A stretch of DNA of 47,586 nucleotides, taken from assembly GCA_016868875.1 (NCBI GenBank), contig VGFN01000002.1:1-47586 (forward strand), given 5' to 3'. Shown piece after piece: positions 1-7,404 of this stretch (position 1 is its first letter; every line of letters begins with the position of its first letter). The DNA comes from Bacteroidota bacterium. Its GTDB lineage: Bacteria; Bacteroidota; Bacteroidia; UBA7662. Below the pieces are notes generated by a model. The model made no database searches. It saw only the letters and a program-made list of their open reading frames with translations, and was not told the DNA's origin. The translations under genes and the position numbers were made by a program.

Positions 1-1181
1 ATCAAGGACAGAAGGACCACCTCAAATCGTACGGAGTCGCCTATTGGGCCATCAGCAAGGGTATAGAGTCCCAGTGGCTCTTGAACTACAGGGGTGGGAG
101 TTTCGCAATGGCCCACCAAATGGGTTTAGAGGCGGAATGCAGATTGCGTGGAATTAGTTACGAGGTCATTGCTGAGAACACCTATGCAGGGATTCTTGCG
201 GAAATTCAGGATCCGGCGGTCAATATGGAATTGGTCAAGTTGGAGAAGGCTCCGCGCATTGCGGTGTACACCCCGCCTACTAAACAGCCTTGGGATGATG
301 CCGTGACCATGGCTTTGACGTATGCGGAGATACCCTACGACAAGGTTTACGATCCGGAGGTCCTTGATGGCAAATTGCCGATGTACGATTGGCTGCATCT
401 TCACCATGAAGACTTCACCGGGCAATTTGGGCGATTTTATTTTGCGTACCGAAACGCGGCATGGTACCAGGCTGAAGTTGCAGAGGCCGAACGAACCGCC
501 TTGAGCAGGGGATTCACCAAGGTATCCCAGTTGAAGTCTTCGGTTGCTCAGCGAATTCGAGAATTTGTGGCTGGGGGAGGCTTTTTGTTTGCCATGTGTT
601 CGGCAACGGATTCCTACGATATCGCCCTTTCTGCCATAGGGGTGGACATCTGCGAGTCCATGTACGACGGAGATCCCGCAGCCCCTTCGGCCTCATCCCG
701 CCTGGATTACGATCAATGTTTTGCTTTCAAGGATTTTACCTTAACTCCCAATCCTTTGGAGTACGAATTTTCGGATATCGATGTGACCAATACCAGAGGC
801 CCCATGGCCGAAAACGAAGATTTCTTTGCCCTCTTTGATTTTTCGGCCAAATGGGACGTGGTGCCCACGATGCTATGCCAAAACCATCAGCAGGTGATCA
901 AAGGATTCATGGGGCAAACCACCGCTTTCAACAAGGATTTGATCAAACCGGAGGTCCTCATCATGGGCGAAACCAAGAGCCTGCACGAGGCTCGCTATAT
1001 TCACGGTAATTTCGGTAAAGGCACGTGGACCTTTTACGGGGGGCATGACCCGGAAGATTACCAACATCTGGTCGGCGAGCCTCCCACCGAATTGAGCATG
1101 CATCCCAATTCCCCGGGATACCGACTCATCCTTAACAATATTCTTTTTCCTGCCGCCAAGAAAAAGAAACAGAAAACCTAA
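1..1181 (+). CDS. Conserved Bacteroidota protein, often labelled asparagine synthetase B (5' end missing)
   Basis: The reading frame is open through the left edge (first full codon at base 3), so the N-terminus is cut off; about 392 residues remain. From memory of Bacteroidota proteomes, this matches a strongly conserved family with motifs WLLNYRGGSF, YDWLHLHHEDFTGQ, FAMCSATDS, PTMLCQNH and FYGGHDPEDYQH, and a basic C-terminus KKKKQKT. It is widely annotated as asparagine synthetase B, but I see neither the N-terminal Cys glutaminase nor the ATP-binding synthetase motif of AsnB, so the name looks like a misnomer. The GGGFLFAMCSATDS stretch resembles a nucleophile elbow of a class I amidotransferase-like fold; that is inference. 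It converges with the porin gene, leaving about 20 bases between the stops. Family identity is fairly sure, function unknown. Confidence 0.75.
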   Translation, partial: QGQKDHLKSYGVAYWAISKGIESQWLLNYRGGSFAMAHQMGLEAECRLRGISYEVIAENTYAGILAEIQDPAVNMELVKLEKAPRIAVYTPPTKQPWDDAVTMALTYAEIPYDKVYDPEVLDGKLPMYDWLHLHHEDFTGQFGRFYFAYRNAAWYQAEVAEAERTALSRGFTKVSQLKSSVAQRIREFVAGGGFLFAMCSATDSYDIALSAIGVDICESMYDGDPAAPSASSRLDYDQCFAFKDFTLTPNPLEYEFSDIDVTNTRGPMAENEDFFALFDFSAKWDVVPTMLCQNHQQVIKGFMGQTTAFNKDLIKPEVLIMGETKSLHEARYIHGNFGKGTWTFYGGHDPEDYQHLVGEPPTELSMHPNSPGYRLILNNILFPAAKKKKQKT

Positions 1182-1202
1182 GCCTTGTCTCTTGAAGGCA
1201 TT

Positions 1203-3254
1203 TCAATCCAGGAATTTCCAATCCAAACCGAAACGCAGTCTTCGGTCCCCCAACGGATAACCGGGGACCCATTGACCAATTTGGGCGGGCCAACCCATGT
1301 TGGCATGTTCCCAGCGAACATAGAGCAAGGTTTTCTGCACCCTGATCCCTGCAAGGAGGTCAATCCATGGATAATTCCCGCTCACAGTATTCACCTGGTT
1401 ACCTTCCCATGTTGGCATCGCCAATGTCCACATGCCCAATTCGGGACGGTAATGCGGCGCCACAAAGGGGGTTTGGTAACGAAGGGCAAGGCCCGCCAAC
1501 CACGTCCATCCTGCCAAAGTACGTCGTTGAATATAAAGCCAATCATCACAAGACCATAGTGGCAACGGAACCCAGGTGGGGTTGTTGGACCATTGCCACA
1601 AATGATGGTAATTCCAGGACCATTGGATTTGCCCCAAGGAGCCGGTCTGCACCCTGCCCTTGGCACGCAGGCCCAAGTAGGCGACGGCCTCTCGGTTGTT
1701 GGACATCAGGAGGCTGCGTATCCCGGAGCCGAATTGCAAGGATATGCTGTCTGTTGTTACAATACCCAGACCAATTAAGTTACGCATCAACCCCACCCGA
1801 AGTGTCCAATGCCCTAAAGCCTGGCCCGGTTGTCCCCCTTCGGAGCTGAGTATAATTCCTTGTGCGGCTTGCAATTCCGGTAAGTTCCAGTCCGTAGAAT
1901 TGGTGATCATCCATCGTTGGGCATAGGTTGGTGGATCCACAAAGGCTTCCAAGGTGACCCTGTTCAGGAATCGTTTGGGGATAGTCTTGTTTCGTGCATC
2001 AGCGCTGTCCAGCCCCTCGGGGGATACGCTCGCTTGCCAGCCTATTTTCAAAGCGCTCATCAGCGGCAAATAGCTATGGTAGAAACCCTGACGCCAATCC
2101 ACCCACAGGCCTTGACGTTGAGATTCCCATCGACCATAGGCCAACCATCCGAAATCGGAACGAAGGGCGTTGCTAGGTTCAAGATTCGCAGCGGGGTGGG
2201 TTAATCCACTGTAATAATTTAGGTGCGATAATTCCAATCCGTATTGCAACAAATGCCCCGAGGAGAATTGGTGCTCCATCCCCAATCGATGGGTCCAGGT
2301 GGATTGCCTAAGGCTGTCTTTGGCGGAGCTGCTATCCTTGAGGTCGGACGCACTTGGATAAAAAGCCAAATTGTTGGCGATAGCCTCATCGGCAAATTTC
2401 CAGCGTTGTGTTTCCTTGCGCAGAAGGTGCACCAAGCGCGGGGCTTGGGGCTGATGAGCCCGCCATGACCAGCGATTTTCGAGGCTCCAGCATTCCTCTT
2501 GGTGCATGGAATTCGCATTGCGAAGTTGAATGTTCAAATTCAATGGGTTGTAACCGGAAGCGGACGGAAGACCGGGGGAAGCGATCCCTCCATTTTCGCT
2601 GAGTTCCGCCGATAAAGCCTGGTAGGTAGCCGTCATGAAATGTCGGCCTGGTCGAAGGCTACCGACCAGGTACAGGTCGGAGTTTCGGAAATTGGACCCT
2701 GATCGTTGAAGGAATCCGTCGTGGGTAATGCTCCGAAATTGTATGCCAGCGCTGAGGGTAGGCCCAATCTGCTGGTGATGGTTCAGTTGAAGGATTTGTA
2801 AATTGTTACCTCCTGCTTGAAACTCAACGCGGGTCAGCGGAATTTTTGGAAAATAGTAGGCATGACGTGGATGCATGGAGCCGCTGAAAATTCCGTGATG
2901 GTTCATTGAGGAAAGCCTGTTCGTGGGATTCCACCATAAGGCATAGGCAGGATAGCCTACCCCGCCGGTATTGATCTCTTGGCCTCCGTTGGCAATGCTT
3001 GGTTGCACCATTTTGGCAAAAATCGCGGAGGTATCGCGATCCAAGGTGTCAAGATCACGTATCCACTTGTGGAATAGGCTGCTGTCCATCATAAAGCCCG
3101 TCAACTCTTGGGCGGACCAAGTTATTCGCGGAGTTGATGCGGTGGCTGATAAGGATTGAGCTGAGGAATCGGAGAGCTCCAAGAGGGTAACCCCTGCCAT
3201 GAGCCAAGCCCTTTGGGCAATGAATCTGCTGATAATCAGTATCGTTCTCGGCAT
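1203..3254 (-). CDS. Putative porin, Porin_10 family outer-membrane beta-barrel
   Basis: A 683-residue protein with an N-terminal hydrophobic signal (about residues 1-33, ending near DSSAQS), then a long run of alternating hydrophobic/polar, aromatic-rich strands. It ends in RLRFGLDWKFLD, with the aromatic-rich last strand expected of a barrel substrate of BamA. The opening part (GGVGYPAYALWWNPTNRLSS) and the overall size fit the Bacteroidota putative porin family. The chosen ATG at 3254 overlaps the last 19 bases of lpxK on the same strand, which suggests translational coupling; an in-frame ATG at 3203 would leave too short a signal. Expected location is the outer membrane; the solute is unknown. 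Family assignment is from general pattern, not from a search. Confidence 0.7.
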   Translation of the reverse strand: MPRTILIISRFIAQRAWLMAGVTLLELSDSSAQSLSATASTPRITWSAQELTGFMMDSSLFHKWIRDLDTLDRDTSAIFAKMVQPSIANGGQEINTGGVGYPAYALWWNPTNRLSSMNHHGIFSGSMHPRHAYYFPKIPLTRVEFQAGGNNLQILQLNHHQQIGPTLSAGIQFRSITHDGFLQRSGSNFRNSDLYLVGSLRPGRHFMTATYQALSAELSENGGIASPGLPSASGYNPLNLNIQLRNANSMHQEECWSLENRWSWRAHQPQAPRLVHLLRKETQRWKFADEAIANNLAFYPSASDLKDSSSAKDSLRQSTWTHRLGMEHQFSSGHLLQYGLELSHLNYYSGLTHPAANLEPSNALRSDFGWLAYGRWESQRQGLWVDWRQGFYHSYLPLMSALKIGWQASVSPEGLDSADARNKTIPKRFLNRVTLEAFVDPPTYAQRWMITNSTDWNLPELQAAQGIILSSEGGQPGQALGHWTLRVGLMRNLIGLGIVTTDSISLQFGSGIRSLLMSNNREAVAYLGLRAKGRVQTGSLGQIQWSWNYHHLWQWSNNPTWVPLPLWSCDDWLYIQRRTLAGWTWLAGLALRYQTPFVAPHYRPELGMWTLAMPTWEGNQVNTVSGNYPWIDLLAGIRVQKTLLYVRWEHANMGWPAQIGQWVPGYPLGDRRLRFGLDWKFLD

Positions 3255-4333
3255 TTCTCGGCAAAATTGTTCAAATGCACCTGCAGTTGTTTGCGATCGC
3301 GCTCTTGGAAATCAATTTCGATGGGTATATAGGCCAATGGCATCCGGTTCTGTATAAAAAACATGGGATTCGAGGCCAGTTTCACAAAATCTTTCTCGGT
3401 GGTCAATATTGCCTTGATGGGGCTATGCAAATTGGCAAAAGCGACTTGGATTTCGGTCAAAACCTCTTGGCTATAGTCCACATGATCAGGGTAGGCGAGA
3501 TGTTTATAGATCAACCCGCTGTTGTTCAGGTGTTCGCATAATAAATCTGTGTTCGCAATTCCTGTAACCAACAAATAATGGCCCTCCGGTTTCAGTAGGT
3601 CTTGCTCAAAGGGTTCCATGAAAATGGGGTCCAAATGGATCAATGAGGAGTAGAGAATCCGTTCTGCAGGGAAATCCGCAATACGTCCCCCATAATATTT
3701 TCGGTCGTAGAGCCGAATCGAAGGAGGGCATTTGGTGAAAATGATCATATCCGCTCGACGGTAGGCGCTTTGGTATTCGCGCAATCCCCCCAGCGGTAGC
3801 AAGGCATCGTCAAAGAAAGGTTTGCCGTAATCGCTCAACACAATATTCCAATGGGGCCGTACCCTGCGGTGTTGAAATCCGTCATCCATGATCACCGCCT
3901 TGATTTCGGGATGGGCCGCCTGCAATTGTTCGATCCCCTTCAAACGATCTTCGCAGACCGCCAAGGGGATGAAGGGTAATTTGGCGTGCAGCATATGGGC
4001 TTCATCGCCCAAGATGTCCGGGCCGTCGGTGGGACTCGCCAAATGGAAACCGCGGCTTTGCCTTCCGTAACCTCTGGACAGGATGGCGACAGGACCAAGG
4101 ACCTCATAGAGATAAGCCGCAACGAGTTCGGTATGCGGGGTTTTGCCCGAGCCCCCTGCATTGATATTTCCGATACAAACCAAGGGGAGGTCCGGGACAT
4201 GGGATTTCAGCCAACCACGATCGTAGGCCAGGTTTCTCAAAAAAGTAACGAGCCCGTACCCTTGGGATAAGGGCCATAAGAAGGGCCTGAGCCAGACTTG
4301 ATCCGGAATACGAGAGAGAGATGGTAATTTCAA
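3236..4333 (-). CDS. lpxK: Tetraacyldisaccharide 4'-kinase (lipid A biosynthesis)
   Basis: LpxK phosphorylates the 4' position of the tetraacyldisaccharide 1-phosphate precursor of lipid A at the inner membrane. The 365-residue length is normal. The N-terminal region (WLRPFLWPLSQGYGLVTFLRN) is the usual membrane-associated segment, followed by the characteristic P-loop GNINAGGSGKTPHTE (about residues 56-70), then ILSRGYGR and MDDGFQHRR, all LpxK hallmarks. The frame is closed upstream by a TGA and the only start that keeps the family N-terminus is TTG at 4333. It is the first gene of a two-gene minus-strand unit with the porin gene, which it overlaps. A TACTTTTG box lies about 35 bases upstream. 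Confidence 0.95.
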   Translation of the reverse strand: MKLPSLSRIPDQVWLRPFLWPLSQGYGLVTFLRNLAYDRGWLKSHVPDLPLVCIGNINAGGSGKTPHTELVAAYLYEVLGPVAILSRGYGRQSRGFHLASPTDGPDILGDEAHMLHAKLPFIPLAVCEDRLKGIEQLQAAHPEIKAVIMDDGFQHRRVRPHWNIVLSDYGKPFFDDALLPLGGLREYQSAYRRADMIIFTKCPPSIRLYDRKYYGGRIADFPAERILYSSLIHLDPIFMEPFEQDLLKPEGHYLLVTGIANTDLLCEHLNNSGLIYKHLAYPDHVDYSQEVLTEIQVAFANLHSPIKAILTTEKDFVKLASNPMFFIQNRMPLAYIPIEIDFQERDRKQLQVHLNNFAEKCRERY

Positions 4334-4365
4334 GGGGTGGTTTCAGTCGAAACGATTTCTTTTCG

Positions 4366-4373
4366 CAAAAGTA
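4366..4373 (-). promoter_or_regulatory. Candidate -7 box (TACTTTTG) for lpxK
   Basis: On the minus strand the sequence TACTTTTG matches the Bacteroidota -7 consensus TAnnTTTG and lies about 33 bases before the TTG start of lpxK in the 150-base divergent gap. I see no clean TTG or TTTG at the -33 distance, so this is a weak call. Confidence 0.3.
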
Positions 4374-4440
4374 AGGGGTTGGTTTATTTTTGATTGTTTG
4401 GCTTGATGGACTTTATACGGGGTTCACTTGAAATCTAATC

Positions 4441-4484
4441 CTAAGGCTAAACACTCTAAGGCTAAACACTCTAACGCTAAACGA
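4441..4484 (+). repeat. 15-bp direct repeats abutting the NIF3-like start codon
   Basis: Two exact copies of CTAAGGCTAAACACT (4441-4455 and 4456-4470) are followed by a diverged third copy, CTAACGCTAAACGA, whose last base is the A of the start ATG at 4484. The unit contains a TAA in every copy, so it cannot be coding in the downstream frame. It occupies exactly the place where a leader and ribosome entry region would be. Confidence 0.85.
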
Positions 4485-5620
4485 TGCAAATTGCCGACGC
4501 CGTTCAAATTCTTGATCGAGCCTTCCCTCTGGGAATGCAGCAAGCCTATGATGCATGCGGTTTTCAATGCGGCCGTACGAGCAGAGAACTTCTAGGGATC
4601 ATGGTGGGCCTGGATGTGAACGAGGCCATGATTGATGAGGCCGAACAAAGGGGCTGCAACTTGTTGGTGACCCATCACCCCTTGCTTTTTCATCCATTGC
4701 ACAGGTTGGGGGAGGGAACCCGTGTGGAGCGTTTAGTCCACCTGTTGCTTGAAAAAGGTCTTTGTGCTTACGCGGCCCATACCAATTTGGATGCCATGCC
4801 TACTGGGGTGAACGGGGTTGTGGCCGATGCTTGGGGTTTGGTGAATCGGCAAGCCTTGGAACCCTTGAAGGCCCCTTTGAGGCAATTGGTCGTCTATGTA
4901 CCTTTAGCGCATGCCGAATTCGTTCGCTCTGCCCTTTTTGAGGCTGGAGCAGGGGTCTTGGGGAATTACGGGGAAGCCAGTTTTGGAGTGCAAGGCACGG
5001 GCACCTTTATCCCGTTGGAGGGGGCTAACCCTGTTTTGGGCTCAATGAATCAAAGAGAAACGGTGGAAGAAATTCGTATGGAGGTGGTTTTGGAGTCTTG
5101 GAAAGTGCAAAGGGTGGTGGAAGCCATGAAGCGGGCTCACCCCTACGAAGAAGTAGCCTATCAACTAATTTCCTTGGAGCAATCGGCGCCTTCGTTTGGA
5201 TTAGGAGTGGTAGGGGATCTGCCCCAGACCATGCAGGCCCAGGATTTCCTGGCTCTGGTAGGCAAGACCTTAGGTTGCCCGTTGCGCCATTCCAATCTAG
5301 TTGCAAATTCAACAATATCTCCCCGAAACATAGGTCGAATTGCGTATTGCGGGGGCGCTGGCGCTGATTTATGGCCCAAAGCCAAAAGCGCCGGGGCGCA
5401 AGCTTTCATTACCTCCGAAATCAAGCACCATCATTTTTTGGATGCCGGGGATGAAATGCTGCTCATTGAGGCCGGCCATGCCGAAACAGAAATTCCTGCC
5501 ATCAAACGGATTCAAGCCATAATTCAACCCTTTTTCAGTACCTTTGCCGTCCTTCAAACTAACAGTTTGCAGAACCCAGCTCAATATTTCTCTTTACGAA
5601 ACGAAAATTATGGATCATAG
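4484..5620 (+). CDS. NIF3/YbgI-like dinuclear metal-centre protein
   Basis: A 378-residue member of the NIF3 family, which forms hexameric toroids with a two-metal site per subunit; the cellular substrate is not established (some members have been linked to GTP cyclohydrolase-like or nucleotide chemistry). The metal-ligand signatures are present: LLVTHHPLLFHPLH near residue 64, YAAHTNLDAMPTGVN near 104, and C-terminal YCGGAGADLW with ITSEIKHHHFLDA. The middle insert (about residues 130-230) corresponds to the PII/CutA-like domain of the long form found in Bacteroidota and Firmicutes. Start is the first ATG after the 15-bp repeats. The stop overlaps the next gene by 11 bases, so the two are probably co-translated. 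The pairing with a zinc-ribbon protein is a recurrent one. Confidence 0.92.
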   Translation: MQIADAVQILDRAFPLGMQQAYDACGFQCGRTSRELLGIMVGLDVNEAMIDEAEQRGCNLLVTHHPLLFHPLHRLGEGTRVERLVHLLLEKGLCAYAAHTNLDAMPTGVNGVVADAWGLVNRQALEPLKAPLRQLVVYVPLAHAEFVRSALFEAGAGVLGNYGEASFGVQGTGTFIPLEGANPVLGSMNQRETVEEIRMEVVLESWKVQRVVEAMKRAHPYEEVAYQLISLEQSAPSFGLGVVGDLPQTMQAQDFLALVGKTLGCPLRHSNLVANSTISPRNIGRIAYCGGAGADLWPKAKSAGAQAFITSEIKHHHFLDAGDEMLLIEAGHAETEIPAIKRIQAIIQPFFSTFAVLQTNSLQNPAQYFSLRNENYGS

Positions 5621-6350
5621 CGTCGAAACCAAACTTATCAACCTGTTCAAGCTTCAGAACATTGAGTCCGAAATCGATCGCCTTCGGACCTACCGGGGGG
5701 AACTGCCAATGGAAGTACAAGATTTAGAGGACGAGGTCGCCGGAATGGAGACCAGGTTGGAGCGTCAAAATGAAGAAATTGAGCAAATCAAGCAATTAAT
5801 TGAGGAGAAAAAGGCTGGCCTCGAAGAAGCCAAAAAGCACAAGAATCGCTATGAAACCCAAATCATGGGGGTCAAAAACAGCCGAGAATTTGATGCACTA
5901 AGCAAGGAAATCGAGATTCAATCCCTCGAAATACAGATTGTCGAGAAAAAAATCAAAGAATTCGAGCATCAAGTGGATGCCCGTGCTTTGGATTTGCAGA
6001 ATTTGACCCAACAGCTGGATGGCCGAAGAAATGATTTGGAACTCAAGCGAACAGAATTGGGCAGCATCATTGCCGAGACCGAAGAAGAAGAAAAAAACCT
6101 CCACAAAGAGGCGGAAAAAGCGACCAAGAAAATTGAAACGAGGTTGCTTTCGGCTTACCAACGTATTCGTAGAAATGCCCGGAACGGCTTGGCCGTCGTG
6201 AGTGTTCAACGAGATGCTTGCGGTGGTTGTTTCAATCATATTCCACCCCAACGTCAGATGGATATCCGCCTCCGCAAAAAGATCACCGTGTGCGAGCATT
6301 GCGGCCGTATTCTCGTGGATGCGGATATGGAAGCCTTGGTGGCCTCCTAA
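5610..6350 (+). CDS. Coiled-coil protein with C4 zinc ribbon
   Basis: Starting at the ATG at 5610 (MDHSVETKLINLFKLQ), the protein is 246 residues. Residues about 10-190 are a charged heptad-rich antiparallel coiled coil; the C-terminus carries a C4 zinc ribbon with Cys204, Cys207, Cys228 and Cys231 (CGGC and CEHC). This is the architecture of the zf-RING_7/C4-type zinc-ribbon family (COG1579), proposed to bind nucleic acid, without an agreed function. A longer frame runs upstream to 5544 but lies inside the NIF3-like gene, so the 5610 start, overlapping the NIF3-like stop by 11 bases, is preferred. The genes are almost certainly one operon. Confidence 0.9.
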   Translation: MDHSVETKLINLFKLQNIESEIDRLRTYRGELPMEVQDLEDEVAGMETRLERQNEEIEQIKQLIEEKKAGLEEAKKHKNRYETQIMGVKNSREFDALSKEIEIQSLEIQIVEKKIKEFEHQVDARALDLQNLTQQLDGRRNDLELKRTELGSIIAETEEEEKNLHKEAEKATKKIETRLLSAYQRIRRNARNGLAVVSVQRDACGGCFNHIPPQRQMDIRLRKKITVCEHCGRILVDADMEALVAS

Positions 6351-6389
6351 ACCATCACCAAAATATCCCAGAATATCAGCTGATTAGCA

Positions 6390-6421
6390 GACCCTATGGG
6401 GTCAGCAGCTCTCTTTTTTTT
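6390..6421 (+). terminator. Possible intrinsic terminator after the zinc-ribbon gene
   Basis: GACCC (6390-6394) pairs with GGGTC (6399-6403) around a 4-base loop, and eight Ts follow at 6414-6421. The ten bases between stem and T-run make it imperfect, and it overlaps the 3' end of the convergent cytochrome b5-like gene. Confidence 0.3.
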
Positions 6422-6662
6422 CCAAAATTCCAATCGGTACGCGCCCGTCAAAAACTCGACGACCATGAGGGCTGTCGGCCAGTTCTTCGGTCAGATCTTG
6501 CCCGGCCCAATGTTCATAATGCTTGCCGTTCCTCCAGAGGCGGCTCTCGGTGACATCGAAGATTTTCCCTTCCCAGGCGATCCAGATTTCAGGACGGTCT
6601 TGCCCGTTTCGCAGGGCCAATTCAGAACGTGTGTAGGTGGGCAATGTCAACGAAGAATCCAT
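6402..6662 (-). CDS. Small cytochrome b5-like heme/steroid-binding domain protein
   Basis: An 86-residue, leaderless protein that is essentially one cytochrome b5-fold domain. The opening (LPTYTRSELALRNG), IWIAWEGKIFDVTES (about residues 26-40), then W-x(4)-H-x(2)-H-x-AG-x-DLT and SPHG match the bacterial single-domain b5-like family (COG4892). His48, His51 and His66 are the candidate heme ligands; the classic HPGG ligand motif is replaced by HWAGQDLT, as is usual in this subgroup. No signal peptide or membrane segment is visible, so it is predicted cytoplasmic. It stands alone: convergent to the zinc-ribbon gene and divergent from the carbonic anhydrase gene, with 91 bases upstream. Redox partner unknown. 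Confidence 0.82.
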   Translation of the reverse strand: MDSSLTLPTYTRSELALRNGQDRPEIWIAWEGKIFDVTESRLWRNGKHYEHWAGQDLTEELADSPHGRRVFDGRVPIGILEKKESC

Positions 6663-6753
6663 GCTTTAAATTTCGGGCTCAAGACCTTGTGTCCTTTCTT
6701 TGTTGATCAACTTTATTTCCGAAATTGTACATGATTGTTTCAATCGTATCACC

Positions 6754-7308
6754 ATGAGCCAATTTGCTGTACCTGCCTCCGGGCAATCGCCCCTCATCGT
6801 TTCGGTAAATGGACTGCGTCCAACCTGGGGTAAGGATTGCTTCATCGCCCCCAACGCAACCCTGACGGGAGATGTCATCTTGGGGGATGCTTGCACGGTG
6901 TGGTTTCAGGCCGTGATTCGCGGGGATGTTCACTCCATAAGGATCGGTGACCGCACCAATATCCAAGACGGTGCGGTAGTTCATTGCACCTACCGCAAGG
7001 CGGCCACCCAGATAGGCTCCGGGGTCAGTATCGGCCACCGTGCCATTGTGCACGGTTGCACCATCGAGGATGATGTTTTGATCGGCATGGGTGCCATCGT
7101 GATGGATCATGCCGTGGTGGAAAAGGGCTGCATCGTGGCCGCTGGAGCGGTTGTCCTTGAGAACTTTCGTTGTGAACCCGGATATATCTATGCGGGAATT
7201 CCCGCAAAGGCCGTCAAAAAGGTAAGTCCGGAACAATTGTTGTCCATGCAACAAACAGCCTTGCGATACGTGGAATATTCCCGGTGGATGGAAAAGGTCG
7301 AAGGATAA
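6754..7308 (+). CDS. Gamma-class carbonic anhydrase family protein (left-handed beta-helix)
   Basis: A 184-residue hexapeptide-repeat protein of the YrdA/PaaY/CaiE type. The repeats run from about residue 25 to 150, and the three metal-binding histidines of gamma carbonic anhydrases are visible as VVHCT (His77) and IGHRAIVHG (His95, His100). Members form trimers with zinc or iron at subunit interfaces and may hydrate CO2; many bacterial ones have low or unknown activity. The ATG at 6754 is chosen because it gives the family N-terminus (SVNGLRPTWGKDCFIAPNA); upstream codons add only unrelated residues. A hairpin with a pyrimidine-rich tail follows the stop. It appears monocistronic. Confidence 0.9.
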   Translation: MSQFAVPASGQSPLIVSVNGLRPTWGKDCFIAPNATLTGDVILGDACTVWFQAVIRGDVHSIRIGDRTNIQDGAVVHCTYRKAATQIGSGVSIGHRAIVHGCTIEDDVLIGMGAIVMDHAVVEKGCIVAAGAVVLENFRCEPGYIYAGIPAKAVKKVSPEQLLSMQQTALRYVEYSRWMEKVEG

Positions 7309-7348
7309 CCCAAACACTATGGGCATTAAAACGGACTAAATTCGGTAT

Positions 7349-7376
7349 GCCCGATTCCGCGGGCCTTCTTTCTTTT
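7349..7376 (+). terminator. Possible intrinsic terminator after the carbonic anhydrase gene
   Basis: GCCCG (7349-7353) and CGGGC (7360-7364) form a GC-rich 5-bp stem with a 6-base loop, followed by CTTCTTTCTTTT. It lies between the carbonic anhydrase stop and the first giant T9SS gene, where termination would be expected. The stem is short and the T-run is interrupted. Confidence 0.4.
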
Positions 7377-7404
7377 GTATTTTGAGCCTTTAATAAAATT
7401 TCTT

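Noticed and set aside
5898..6299. 133-residue minus-strand frame opposite the zinc-ribbon gene
   Set aside because: Complement of the Glu/Lys-rich coiled coil; no homology pattern and no start context.
6679..7326. 215-residue minus-strand frame opposite the carbonic anhydrase gene
   Set aside because: The plus frame has complete gamma carbonic anhydrase motifs; the minus frame is a shadow.
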